From Planktotalea sp. (lineage in GTDB: Bacteria > Pseudomonadota > Alphaproteobacteria > Rhodobacterales > Rhodobacteraceae), in contig JAHEGL010000051.1 of NCBI GenBank assembly GCA_024645145.1, forward strand, positions 1 to 17,325: 17,325 nucleotides of DNA. Reading direction: 5' to 3'. The translations under genes and the position numbers were made by a program. Below the pieces are notes generated by a model, which saw nothing but the letters and a program-made list of their open reading frames with translations, was not told where the DNA came from and made no database searches. Below, in pieces: positions 7,782 to 16,856 of this stretch. Within the stretch, counting starts at the first letter, position 1. Every line of letters begins with the position of its first letter.

Positions 7782-8885
7782 ATGAGCCTAAACACATTCG
7801 GTCATCTCTTCCGCGTCACCACTTGGGGTGAAAGCCACGGGCCTGCTTTGGGTGCGACTGTGGATGGCTGCCCACCGAATGTTGCGATTGACGAAGGCGC
7901 GATCCAGCACTGGCTCGACAAGCGTAAACCGGGGACCTCCAAATACACGACGCAGCGCCGTGAAGCAGATGCAGTCAAAATCCTTTCTGGCACGTTTGAG
8001 GGTAACACAACGGGTACACCGGTTCAGTTGATGATCGAAAACACGGACCAGCGCTCCAAAGACTACGGCGATATTATTGAGAAATTTCGCCCGGGCCACG
8101 CTGACATCACATATTACCAGAAATATGGAAACCGTGATTATCGCGGTGGCGGCCGCTCTTCCGCACGCGAAACAGCGGCACGCGTGGCGGCTGGCGGGTT
8201 AGCACGCGCAGTTCTTGCTAAACTTGCGCCACAGGTCGAAATTACGGGCTACATGACCCGTATGGGCGCGCATGAAATTGATCGCGCCAATTTTGATTGG
8301 GATCAGATCGAACAAAATCCATTCTGGACACCAGATGCCAAAGCCTCTGAAACATGGGCAGACTACCTTGATTGCCTGCGCAAATCAGGAAGTTCTGTCG
8401 GCGCGATTATCGAAGTCACAGCGCGCGGGGTCCCCGCAGGACTTGGTGCGCCGATCTATGGCAAACTCGACACGGATCTCGCCGCGGCTATGATGAGCAT
8501 CAACGCTGTAAAAGGTGTTGAAATCGGCGAAGGCATGTCAGCGGCAATGCTCACGGGTGAATTAAACGCTGATGAAATCTCTATGGGCAATGATGGCCCG
8601 CGCTACAGCTCTAACCATTCAGGTGGTATTCTTGGGGGTATTTCAACAGGTCAGGACATTGTGATCCGTTTTGCCGTCAAGCCGACAAGTTCTATTCTCA
8701 CAACGCGTCAAACAATCACAAAATCAGGCGAGAATACTGAAATCATTACAAAAGGCCGCCATGACCCCTGCGTCGGTATTCGCGCGGTCCCAGTTGGTGA
8801 AGCGATGATGGCCTGCGTCATCCTAGATCACTTGCTTCTCCATCGCGGCCAAATTGGCGAGAATCAAGGCATCATTGGCGCTTAA
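7782..8885 (+). CDS. aroC: chorismate synthase
   Basis: This cytosolic enzyme uses reduced FMN to convert 5-enolpyruvylshikimate 3-phosphate to chorismate, the branch point to aromatic amino acids, folate and quinones. All three family signatures are present: [16 protein letters not shown] near residues 17-32, the [16 protein letters not shown] block near 117-132, and [15 protein letters not shown] near 270-285. At 367 residues it is full length. AAAGGAG (7768-7774) precedes the ATG. The gene diverges from the thiamine riboswitch operon and converges on serB, so it appears monocistronic, and a terminator-like repeat follows its stop. Confidence 0.97.
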   Translation: MSLNTFGHLFRVTTWGESHGPALGATVDGCPPNVAIDEGAIQHWLDKRKPGTSKYTTQRREADAVKILSGTFEGNTTGTPVQLMIENTDQRSKDYGDIIEKFRPGHADITYYQKYGNRDYRGGGRSSARETAARVAAGGLARAVLAKLAPQVEITGYMTRMGAHEIDRANFDWDQIEQNPFWTPDAKASETWADYLDCLRKSGSSVGAIIEVTARGVPAGLGAPIYGKLDTDLAAAMMSINAVKGVEIGEGMSAAMLTGELNADEISMGNDGPRYSSNHSGGILGGISTGQDIVIRFAVKPTSSILTTRQTITKSGENTEIITKGRHDPCVGIRAVPVGEAMMACVILDHLLLHRGQIGENQGIIGA

Positions 8886-8890
8886 CACAC

Positions 8891-8970
8891 TCTTCCTTTC
8901 TACATAAATATCCCGGGAGAGCGCGAGAGGGCTGGCCCTCTCGCACCGGTCCAATTGCTTTAGCAATTGG
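8891..8970. repeat. terminator-like intergenic repeat, copy 1 (aroC/serB)
   Basis: A conserved lead (TCTTCCT, then AAATATCCCGGGAGAG at 8906-8921) is followed by a hairpin GCGAGAGGG/CCCTCTCGC (8923-8931 with 8936-8944, loop CTGG). A second hairpin, CCAATTGC/GCAATTGG (8951-8958 with 8963-8970), has a loop that carries part of the serB stop. A closely related unit occurs at 13581-13657. It lies between convergent genes, so a bidirectional terminator or mRNA 3'-end role is likely. Confidence 0.7.
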
Positions 8971-9841
8971 AAAATTCATCCTGTGAGTAGCCTTGTAAGT
9001 ATAACAAGGCCGTTAGATCACCGAAATTCACCCGAACATCACACTCTGCAGCCACAGATGGTTTTGCATGCAACGCAACCCCCGTGCCGGCGCGCTTCAA
9101 CATGCCAAGATCATTGGCCCCATCACCGACTGCTAGAACGTCGTGCTCAGACAGTCCCAAACGCGCTGTGATTTCTTTTAACGCATCAACCTTAGCCTGT
9201 TTTCCAAGGATGGGCAGCCCGACCTCACCAGTCAAAAAACCATCTCTTTCAAGCAGTGTATTCGCACGATTCTCATCAAATCCAAGTTTCGCAGCAATTG
9301 CTCCTGTAAAAGCCGTAAAGCCGCCAGAGACTAACGCCGCATAGGCACCATGTGATTTCATTGTGGCAAGCAGCTCAGGGCCACCCGGCATCAATGTGAT
9401 CCGTTTTTCAAGAACATCCGCGATCACGCGTTCTGGCAAGCCCTTCAACAAGCCTACACGCTCACGCAATGCACCGTCGAAATCCAGCTCACCATTCATG
9501 GCAGCAGCAGTAATTGCCGCAACACGCGCACCGACACCTGCCTCGTCGGCAAGCTCATCGATACATTCTTGCTGGATCATCGTGCTGTCCATATCAGCAA
9601 CCAGCATCTTTTTGCGTCGACCCGCATCTATTTGAACGATCAGATCAACGCCAAGACGTTGCAGATCGCTCCAAACATCCCAGCGATTGTCTGGCTTGCT
9701 GTCTATTGGAAATTCTGCGGCCTCCAAAGGCGATAGCCAGACAGCATCACCGCCACCCCAGGCATTTCGAAGCGAATCAACCAATTCCAATGTCACCGCG
9801 CCTGCGTCCGGTGCACCGATTAAAGTCGCAATCTGTGTCAT
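8960..9841 (-). CDS. serB: phosphoserine phosphatase
   Basis: This HAD-superfamily enzyme catalyses the last step of serine synthesis, hydrolysing O-phosphoserine to serine. The motifs are: nucleophile block DMDSTMIQQE (D83, with D85 as acid/base), the substrate-loop glutamate and arginine that follow, motif II VSGG (S172), motif III lysine near K215, and motif IV GDGANDL (D240, D244). The N-terminal 75 residues form the regulatory-type extension common in alphaproteobacterial SerB. At 293 residues the length is normal. It is transcribed away from serC, with a 154-base divergent region between them, and its last codons lie within a hairpin that ends both it and aroC. Confidence 0.95.
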   Translation of the reverse strand: MTQIATLIGAPDAGAVTLELVDSLRNAWGGGDAVWLSPLEAAEFPIDSKPDNRWDVWSDLQRLGVDLIVQIDAGRRKKMLVADMDSTMIQQECIDELADEAGVGARVAAITAAAMNGELDFDGALRERVGLLKGLPERVIADVLEKRITLMPGGPELLATMKSHGAYAALVSGGFTAFTGAIAAKLGFDENRANTLLERDGFLTGEVGLPILGKQAKVDALKEITARLGLSEHDVLAVGDGANDLGMLKRAGTGVALHAKPSVAAECDVRVNFGDLTALLYLQGYSQDEFSNC

Positions 9842-9892
9842 GACCTGTCCAATCGCTTAGAGTTATGCCGTATTTATCTGATCAAGCGGCGC

Positions 9893-9987
9893 TATAGCCC
9901 TGTTTTTGTCGTTGCGCTACCCCGTGCTCCCGCATATCAGCGTCCGTGGGACACCCTTCCCCAACGAAGGGCATATATCTGTGAGGA
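9893..9987 (+). promoter_or_regulatory. serC leader region, candidate serC-motif RNA
   Basis: The untranslated region upstream of serC holds TATAGC (9893-9898) as a possible -10 box. A hairpin from UCCC (9928-9931) with GGGA (9948-9951), or alternatively GUCC (9942-9945) with GGAC (9949-9952), comes next. A CCCUUC/GAAGGG hairpin (9954-9959 with 9966-9971) then lies 12 bases before the Shine-Dalgarno GAGGA (9983-9987). A conserved serC RNA motif is known upstream of serC in Alphaproteobacteria. Position and paired elements fit, but I cannot confirm the consensus without a covariance-model search. Confidence 0.5.
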
Positions 9988-9995
9988 TACCAGCA

Positions 9996-11138
9996 ATGGC
10001 TATTAAGCAACCGGCTACGCGGCCGGCTAACCCGCGTTTTTCGTCTGGCCCCTGTGCCAAACCCCCCACATTCACGCTCGACATGCTCGCGGACGCTGCC
10101 CTTGGGCGCTCCCACCGTGCAGCTGTTGGCAAAGACAAGCTCAAAGCGGCGATCGAAGAGACGCGCGAAATTCTTGGCGTTCCGAGCGATTACAAAATCG
10201 GCATTGTGCCCGCGTCCGATACAGGCGCCTATGAAATGGCCATGTGGAACTTGCTTGGTGAGCGCCATGTTGAGATGCTTGCATGGGAAAGTTTTGGTTC
10301 CGGCTGGGTCACAGATGCGGTCAAGCAACTCAAGCTGGATGCAACTGTTAAGACTGCGGAGTATGGTGAAATTGTCGATTTCGAGACTGTCGATTTCAAC
10401 AATGATGTTTGCTTCACATGGAACGGTACGACCTCTGGTGTGCGTCTCGCCAATGGCGATGTGATCCCGAGCGATCGGTCTGGTCTTACGCTGTGTGATG
10501 CGACCTCTGCCGCCTTTGCGATGGACCTTCCTTGGGACAAGCTTGATGTAACGACGTTCTCTTGGCAGAAAGTGCTTGGCGGCGAAGCGGCGCATGGCAT
10601 GATCATCCTAAGCCCACGCGCTGTTGAGCGTCTTGAGAATTACACGCCCGCCTGGCCGTTGCCGAAGATTTTTCGTCTGACAAAAGGCGGTAAATTGATC
10701 GATGGCATCTTCTCTGGTGCGACGATCAACACACCTTCCATGCTCGCTGTTGAGGATTACTTGCAAGCGCTCAAATGGGCCCGCTCCGTTGGCGGTCTGC
10801 AAGGTTTGATAGCGCGCGCAGATGCGAATACCGCAGCAATCACTGATTTCGTCGCTGCGCATGATTGGATCGATTTCCTAGCGGTTGATCCGGCGACACG
10901 TTCCAATACCTCCGTCTGTCTCAAGTTCACAGATGCGCGGGTTGCGGATGGTGCGGCGTTTGCCAAAGCTATCGCGAAGCGCTTAGAGGCTGAAAATGTG
11001 GCCCTCGACATTGGCGGATACCGTGATGCCCCTGCGGGTTTGCGCATCTGGTGCGGCGGGACCGTTGAGACGTCTGATATCGAAGCGATGCTTCCGTGGC
11101 TCTCATACGCGTTCGGAGCCGAAATCACAGCAGCCTAA
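9996..11138 (+). CDS. serC: phosphoserine aminotransferase
   Basis: This PLP enzyme converts 3-phosphohydroxypyruvate and glutamate to O-phosphoserine and also acts in the vitamin B6 pathway of some bacteria. The ATG at 9996 is chosen because GAGGA lies eight bases upstream and [24 protein letters not shown] is the usual N-terminus of the alphaproteobacterial form; the frame to 9906 runs through the leader RNA. The PLP lysine is most likely in [15 protein letters not shown], and the FSSGP start and [11 protein letters not shown] loop are family features. The product has 380 residues, matching the longer alphaproteobacterial subtype. serA follows after 51 bases, forming a serC-serA operon. Confidence 0.95.
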   Translation: MAIKQPATRPANPRFSSGPCAKPPTFTLDMLADAALGRSHRAAVGKDKLKAAIEETREILGVPSDYKIGIVPASDTGAYEMAMWNLLGERHVEMLAWESFGSGWVTDAVKQLKLDATVKTAEYGEIVDFETVDFNNDVCFTWNGTTSGVRLANGDVIPSDRSGLTLCDATSAAFAMDLPWDKLDVTTFSWQKVLGGEAAHGMIILSPRAVERLENYTPAWPLPKIFRLTKGGKLIDGIFSGATINTPSMLAVEDYLQALKWARSVGGLQGLIARADANTAAITDFVAAHDWIDFLAVDPATRSNTSVCLKFTDARVADGAAFAKAIAKRLEAENVALDIGGYRDAPAGLRIWCGGTVETSDIEAMLPWLSYAFGAEITAA

Positions 11139-11189
11139 CATTCCGAATTTCTAGAAAATTCGCTACATCTATTCGAAAGGACCAATCTA

Positions 11190-12785
<1,596 letters not shown>

Positions 12786-12804
12786 ACTGGCATTCAACGA
12801 AAGC

Positions 12805-12840
12805 AAAGGCCGCTCTTCTCAGGGCGGCCTTTCTGCTTTA
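12805..12840 (+). terminator. terminator after serA
   Basis: AAAGGCCGC (12805-12813) pairs perfectly with GCGGCCTTT (12824-12832) around a 10-base loop, followed by CTGCTTTA. It lies 20 bases after the serA stop and ends 12 bases before the metallophosphatase start, so the latter probably needs its own promoter or readthrough. Confidence 0.75.
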
Positions 12841-12851
12841 GGCCTTAGCAT

Positions 12852-13580
12852 ATGATACAGCCAATCTACGCCATCGGCGATATTCACGGCCAGTTGGAGA
12901 TGCTGGAACAGGCTCTTGCGCTCATTGTAGCAGATGGTGGCGAAGACGCTCAGATCGTCTTCTTGGGTGATTACGTAGACCGTGGTGAAAAGTCCAATGC
13001 TGTTATTGAGCGTCTAGTTCAAGGTAAAGCCGCGGGCAGGCCATGGCGCTTCCTAAAAGGCAATCATGACCGGATGTTCGAGTGGTTCATGGAGCCCACC
13101 CCGCGCCACGACCCTTTTCTGCTCGTCGGCTATCACTGGCTGCATGAGCGCCTTGGTGGGACGACGACACTGGCGTCTTATGGGGTAGAGGCGGACGCAT
13201 CACGCAGATTATTCAACGTCCACGCTGACGCACTAAAAGAGGTACCGCACCATCATCTTCGTTTCTTGCAAGACTGTGAAATTTCGATTTTCCATGGGCC
13301 GCTTTTCTTTGCCCATGCGGGCGTTCGCCCTGGTGTCGCTTTAAACGATCAAACCGAAGATGATCTGGTCTGGATCAGAAATGAATTTTCAAACGACACC
13401 CGCGATCATGGGGCTTTGATCGTACATGGTCACACACCCGTCGATGCGCCGCTACATGCGGGCAACCATGTGAATTTGGACACAGGCGCAGGCTACGGAA
13501 AACCCCTGACAACAGCTGTTTTTGAGGGCACAACAGTCCATACTCTGTCAGACAAAGGCCGCCAAAAACTAACGCCCTAG
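12852..13580 (+). CDS. PPP-family metallophosphatase (serine/threonine phosphatase or ApaH-like)
   Basis: This 242-residue cytosolic phosphoesterase has every metal and catalytic motif of the PPP/calcineurin fold: GDIHG (9-13), GDYVDRG (39-45), GNHD (70-73), HAGV (155-158) and HGHT (192-195). NLDTGAGYGKPL near the C-terminus is also typical. Bacterial members include protein phosphatases and Ap4A hydrolases. The sequence does not decide between them, and an ApaH role would normally need closer similarity. No strong Shine-Dalgarno precedes the ATG, and the start is supported mainly because the phosphoesterase core begins immediately. The gene sits alone between the serA terminator and a terminator-like repeat. 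Confidence 0.9.
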   Translation: MIQPIYAIGDIHGQLEMLEQALALIVADGGEDAQIVFLGDYVDRGEKSNAVIERLVQGKAAGRPWRFLKGNHDRMFEWFMEPTPRHDPFLLVGYHWLHERLGGTTTLASYGVEADASRRLFNVHADALKEVPHHHLRFLQDCEISIFHGPLFFAHAGVRPGVALNDQTEDDLVWIRNEFSNDTRDHGALIVHGHTPVDAPLHAGNHVNLDTGAGYGKPLTTAVFEGTTVHTLSDKGRQKLTP

Positions 13581-13657
13581 TCTTCCTCTCTCAGCAAATA
13601 TCCTGGGGAGCTCGAGGGGCTAGCCCCTCGCCGGTCGGATTGGCATTGCCGATTCGA
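13581..13657. repeat. terminator-like intergenic repeat, copy 2
   Basis: It has the same architecture as 8891-8970: TCTTCCTCTCT, then AAATATCCTGGGGAG (13596-13610), then the palindrome CGAGGGGCTAGCCCCTCG (13613-13630). A second hairpin follows (13635-13644 with 13648-13657, two wobble pairs, loop ATT). It lies between convergent genes, directly after the metallophosphatase stop. The stem sequences differ from copy 1 but stay paired, which suggests selection for structure. Confidence 0.7.
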
Positions 13658-13662
13658 TAGCT

Positions 13663-14847
13663 TTAACCACCTACGTCTATAATGGCCTTCGCCAACACCT
13701 GAACAGAACGCGCGTTAAGCCCCGCGATATTCATACGGCTGTCGCCAATCATATAGATGCCATGCTCGGCGCGTAGACGCTCTACCATGTCCGGCGGCGT
13801 CCCTAGTCGTGAGAACATTCCTCGGTGTTGCGCCAAAAATCCATAACGATCAGAGCCACTCAAACGCTGCAATTCTCCGGCAAGTTGTTCGCGCAAGCCA
13901 AGCATGCCAAGACGCACCTCTTCCAATTCGGAAGCCCAATCAGCCCGCAAGTCAGGGTCCTGTAAAACCATCGTCACCAAACGCGCGCCATGATCTGGCG
14001 GGAATGAGAAATTCTGACGGTTCAAAAATGCCAAAGTATCTTGGTTTAACCCGCGGCTTGATGGTTCTGAAGAAACCGCCATCAACAATCCTGTCCGCTC
14101 ACGGTAGATGCCAAAATTCTTTGAACAACTTGCCGCGATTAAACACTCTGGAACAGACGCAGCAACCAAACGCGCCGCAGCAGCGTCTTCTTCAAGGCCA
14201 TCACCAAAACCTTGATAAGCAATGTCGATCATCGGGATCGCACCATGCTCATTGAGCACATCCACAACGATCTGCCATTGAGACAAGTTCAGGTTTGCGC
14301 CTGTGGGATTGTGACAGCATCCATGTAGCAACACGACATCGCCAGCTTTCAAACCCTTTAGATCATCCAGCATACCTTCAAAATCGACGCCTCGGGTCTC
14401 AGGGTCGAAATAGCGGTAAGGCACATGTTCGATTCCAAGATAATTAAGAATTGATGTGTGGTTGGGCCACGTCGGGTTTGAGACGAAAACACGCGCTCCG
14501 GGATTGGCCATTTTCACCAATTCAAACCCTTGACGACAGGCGCCTGTGCCACCGGGTGTTGCAGCTGCCGCAACCGTCGAGCGATCAACTGCATCTGAGA
14601 GCACAAGGTCGATCATCACATCAGAAAAGGCAGGGTCGCCCGCAAGGCTCACATAGGATTTTGTGCTCTCCAACTCCCAAAGCTGCTTCTCGGCTGTTTT
14701 TACAGCGCGCATGACGGGCGTCTGACCTTCGGCGTTCTTATAAACGCCCACTCCAAGATCAATTTTATCAGTACGAGGATCTTCGCGGAACAATTTGCCA
14801 AGGGCCAAGATCTTGTCTGCGGGTTGTGGCTTTAGGTTGCCAAGCAT
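13663..14847 (-). CDS. class I aspartate/aromatic amino acid aminotransferase
   Basis: This 394-residue PLP enzyme belongs to the AspC/TyrB subfamily. The Schiff-base lysine is K243 in SCSKNFGIYRERTG, a sequence characteristic of this subfamily. HNPTG (179-183), D208 in IDIAYQGFGDG and R371 in SRMNIAGLN supply cofactor and substrate carboxylate contacts. It probably transaminates aspartate, tyrosine or phenylalanine with 2-oxoglutarate. Its ATG follows directly after the sulfurtransferase stop (TAAATG), and its ribosome-binding site GGAGA lies inside that gene, so the two are translated together. That link makes cysteine a further plausible substrate. Full length; aspC versus tyrB cannot be settled from sequence alone. 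Confidence 0.92.
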   Translation of the reverse strand: MLGNLKPQPADKILALGKLFREDPRTDKIDLGVGVYKNAEGQTPVMRAVKTAEKQLWELESTKSYVSLAGDPAFSDVMIDLVLSDAVDRSTVAAAATPGGTGACRQGFELVKMANPGARVFVSNPTWPNHTSILNYLGIEHVPYRYFDPETRGVDFEGMLDDLKGLKAGDVVLLHGCCHNPTGANLNLSQWQIVVDVLNEHGAIPMIDIAYQGFGDGLEEDAAAARLVAASVPECLIAASCSKNFGIYRERTGLLMAVSSEPSSRGLNQDTLAFLNRQNFSFPPDHGARLVTMVLQDPDLRADWASELEEVRLGMLGLREQLAGELQRLSGSDRYGFLAQHRGMFSRLGTPPDMVERLRAEHGIYMIGDSRMNIAGLNARSVQVLAKAIIDVGG

Positions 14848-15705
14848 TTAGGCGTCTCCAGTTTCAATCGGCATTGTGGGCACTGCGCCCCATTCATTCC
14901 AAGATCCGTCATACACAGCGTGATCGGTCTTACCAATCCGTTCAAGTGCGAGTGCGAGAATACAAGCAGTCACTCCCGAGCCACATGAGGTGATGACAGG
15001 TTTTTCCAAATCAACCCCAGCCGCTTCAAAAACAGCTTTCAGTTCAGCTGGATCTTTCATTGTGTTGTCACCTTTGAGCAAGGTTTTGAAAAACACGTTG
15101 CGCGACCCTGGAATATGACCAACCCGCATACCTTCGCGTGGCTCAGGCTCTGTCCCAGCAAAGCGCGCAGGTGAGCGTGCGTCGACAATTTGCGGCGCGC
15201 CCAGTTTGGCAGCCGCTGCGACCTGTGTAGCATCTCTCACCATCTGGTTTTGGAAACGCACCATCATATGGCGGTCGCGAATGACAGGGGGCATATCTTC
15301 GGTTTCGCGCCCCTCAGCGAGCCATTTGGCCAAACCACCATCAAGCACAGCAACATCCATTTGCCCCATCAAACGGAATAGCCACCACACACGCGGTGCG
15401 GAAAAAATGCCGGATCCATCATATACCACCACCTGATGTCCGTCGCCTACGCCCATCGCGCGCATACGTGACATGAACTTTTCGGGCGTCGGAGCCATGT
15501 GATCCAACTTAGATCGCGCGTCACTGATTTCGTCGATGTCAAAGAAACGCGCGCCGGGAATGTGTTCTGCATCGTATTCGGCGCGGGCGTTACGGCCTTC
15601 TGATGGCATGTACCAAGATGCGTCAATGATGCGTAGATCGGGGTCACGCATATGCGCAGCAAGCCATTCGGTGGAAACCAAAGTCTTCGGATCGTCAGAT
15701 GCCAT
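14848..15705 (-). CDS. sseA: 3-mercaptopyruvate sulfurtransferase (two-domain rhodanese family)
   Basis: This 285-residue protein has two rhodanese domains (about 1-135 and 150-285). The active-site loop CGSGVTA (C241-A247) is the mercaptopyruvate form rather than the CRxGx[RT] loop of thiosulfate sulfurtransferases. The enzyme transfers sulfur from 3-mercaptopyruvate to thiol acceptors or cyanide, releasing pyruvate. The ATG at 15705 is chosen because GAGGG lies upstream and MASDDPKTLVS is a natural N-terminus; starting at 15762 would translate an 8-base tandem repeat as an odd 19-residue extension. It is the first gene of a two-gene operon with the downstream aminotransferase. Confidence 0.92.
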   Translation of the reverse strand: MASDDPKTLVSTEWLAAHMRDPDLRIIDASWYMPSEGRNARAEYDAEHIPGARFFDIDEISDARSKLDHMAPTPEKFMSRMRAMGVGDGHQVVVYDGSGIFSAPRVWWLFRLMGQMDVAVLDGGLAKWLAEGRETEDMPPVIRDRHMMVRFQNQMVRDATQVAAAAKLGAPQIVDARSPARFAGTEPEPREGMRVGHIPGSRNVFFKTLLKGDNTMKDPAELKAVFEAAGVDLEKPVITSCGSGVTACILALALERIGKTDHAVYDGSWNEWGAVPTMPIETGDA

Positions 15706-15723
15706 GTGAATTGCCCTCTTTTG

Positions 15724-15747
15724 CTTGCAAACTTGCATACTTGCGAG
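15724..15747. repeat. three 8-base tandem units upstream of sseA
   Basis: CTTGCAAA, CTTGCATA and CTTGCGAG lie head to tail, 19-42 bases upstream of the sseA start. The first two create a dyad, TGCAA-AC-TTGCA (15726-15737). This could be an operator or part of the leader; no regulator can be assigned. Confidence 0.5.
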
Positions 15748-15779
15748 GGCGCGCAGTGGCAAGTGTTAGAGGGAAGGGG

Positions 15780-15803
15780 TGGCACCGCGAGCCCGCGATG
15801 CCA
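15780..15803 (-). terminator. candidate terminator after the 90-residue gene
   Basis: TGGCA/TGCCA and an inner CGCG/CGCG stem, separated by one mismatch, close an AGCC loop. It lies 24 bases past the stop of the glycine-rich gene on the minus strand and is followed by CCCCTTCCCT rather than a clean T-run. It may therefore act as a weak or processing hairpin. Confidence 0.4.
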
Positions 15804-15826
15804 GCTATCTCATCTTAACGCGCGAA

Positions 15827-16099
15827 TTACTTCGCCATCATGTTTTTAACAACACCAACAACGGCAAGCACAGCACCGCCGCCGATACCACCGCCAGCAA
15901 CCTGTGTCAGGATGGATGCGATATCCAAACCACCAGCGCCACCGCCTGCGCCGAGCATGCCAAGCACTTGACCGCCAATACCACCGCCCACAATACCGGA
16001 GATCGAGTTGATAAGCGTACCTTGGTTGAGGTTCTTGAGAACGCCGCCAGCAACGTTACCACCTACTGCGCCTGAAAGCAGACCAATCAAAAGTTCCAT
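15827..16099 (-). CDS. small glycine-rich hydrophobic membrane protein, function unknown
   Basis: This 90-residue protein has no family I can name. About a third of it is glycine, in three GxxxG-rich blocks: SGAVGGNVAGG (9-19), SGIVGGGIGG onwards (34-56), and VAGGGIGGG (68-76) leading into a valine-rich helix. Such glycine zippers favour tight packing of membrane helices or oligomers. The start at 16099 is chosen because AAGGA lies eight bases upstream; a TTG at 16123 would lie in the promoter palindrome. The protein ends KNMMAK. It lies between sseA and smpB and probably forms its own unit, with a palindrome-flanked promoter upstream and a hairpin downstream. Confidence 0.75.
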   Translation of the reverse strand: MELLIGLLSGAVGGNVAGGVLKNLNQGTLINSISGIVGGGIGGQVLGMLGAGGGAGGLDIASILTQVAGGGIGGGAVLAVVGVVKNMMAK

Positions 16100-16114
16100 A
16101 ATAATTCCTTCCCG

Positions 16115-16151
16115 TTGGGCCAATTATTTATGCAACGCCGTTTTGGCCCAA
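16115..16151 (-). promoter_or_regulatory. candidate promoter with paired TTGGNCCAA palindromes
   Basis: TTGGGCCAA (16115-16123) and TTGGCCCAA (16143-16151) are each palindromic around one base, and together they form a perfect 9-base inverted repeat with centres 28 bases apart. On the minus strand TTGGGC (16151-16146) and AATAAT (16128-16123) sit 17 bases apart, like -35 and -10 boxes, with the palindromes overlapping both. They lie 16-52 bases upstream of the glycine-rich gene. Confidence 0.5.
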
Positions 16152-16235
16152 TCCGTGCGCGCAGGTGTTTGTACGCGCACCTTAGAAATGTCGTCACGGG
16201 GAAAGATATGGAACTATTCTCAAAATGCCTATTTC

Positions 16236-16712
16236 TTAATCAGAATGGCGCATCAGTCGTTGTTTCTGGCGCCCCCAATCGCGTTTTGCATCGCTCGCGC
16301 GCTTGTCATGATTCTGCTTTCCTTTGGCGATGCCGATCTTCAGTTTCACAAAACCTTTGTGGTTGAAGTACAAAACCAGTGGAACCAGCGTCATGCCTTT
16401 GCGCTGCGTGTCTGACCACATGCGCGCCAGTTCTTTTTTGGACGCCAGCAATTTGCGACGGCGCCGCTCTTCATGACCCCATGTTTTGGCGGCGTCATAG
16501 GGCGCGATATAGCTATTAACGAGCCACAGCTCGCCATCTTTCACTTCCGCATAGCTTTCCGCAACATTGGCAGAGTTCACACGAAGCGATTTCACTTCGG
16601 AGCCTTGCAGAATGATCCCGCATTCAATGTCGTCTTGAATCGCATAATCATACCGTGCACGCCGATTTTCGGCGATCACCTTGTAGTTCGGATTGTCCTT
16701 TGGCTTGGCCAT
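16236..16712 (-). CDS. smpB: SsrA-binding protein SmpB
   Basis: This 158-residue RNA-binding protein binds tmRNA and brings it to stalled ribosomes for trans-translation. The N-terminal core has the family motif [13 protein letters not shown] (32-44), followed by an [12 protein letters not shown] strand. The basic block [18 protein letters not shown] (about 120-137) and an Arg/Lys-rich tail ending [10 protein letters not shown] provide the part that enters the decoding centre. The length is normal. The Shine-Dalgarno is weak (AAAGA). The tmRNA gene itself is not in this window. Confidence 0.96.
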   Translation of the reverse strand: MAKPKDNPNYKVIAENRRARYDYAIQDDIECGIILQGSEVKSLRVNSANVAESYAEVKDGELWLVNSYIAPYDAAKTWGHEERRRRKLLASKKELARMWSDTQRKGMTLVPLVLYFNHKGFVKLKIGIAKGKQNHDKRASDAKRDWGRQKQRLMRHSD

Positions 16713-16841
16713 GATCTGCGTATCTTTCTGAAGTCTGAAACGCCTACATAGGCGCTAACGCAGCGCGCTCCAAGACCATTTGAGAAATGTCGCTGGACTT
16801 GGCGCTTCCTTGTCCGCAGACTTGAGCAATATCACCATTGC

Positions 16842-16856
16842 TTTGAAAGTTTCAAA
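16842..16856. repeat. 15-base palindrome touching the kef start codon
   Basis: TTTGAAA-G-TTTCAAA is a perfect inverted repeat ending at the base before the ATG at 16857. It occupies the place where a Shine-Dalgarno would be expected; only GAAAG resembles one. It could be a repressor site or a small translational hairpin. Confidence 0.55.

Noticed and set aside
9882..10595. 237-residue open frame antisense to serC
   Set aside because: It is a shadow of the strongly coding serC frame, rich in Arg, Cys and His, with no motifs; it would also cover the serC leader.
16155..16180. GTGCGCG/CGCGCAC hairpin downstream of smpB
   Set aside because: Seven pairs with a 12-base loop and no T-tract; it could be chance in GC-rich sequence, so it is not called a terminator.
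16115..16366. Plus-strand frames over the smpB 3' end
   Set aside because: They are antisense to smpB and show no plausible start signal or protein-like composition.
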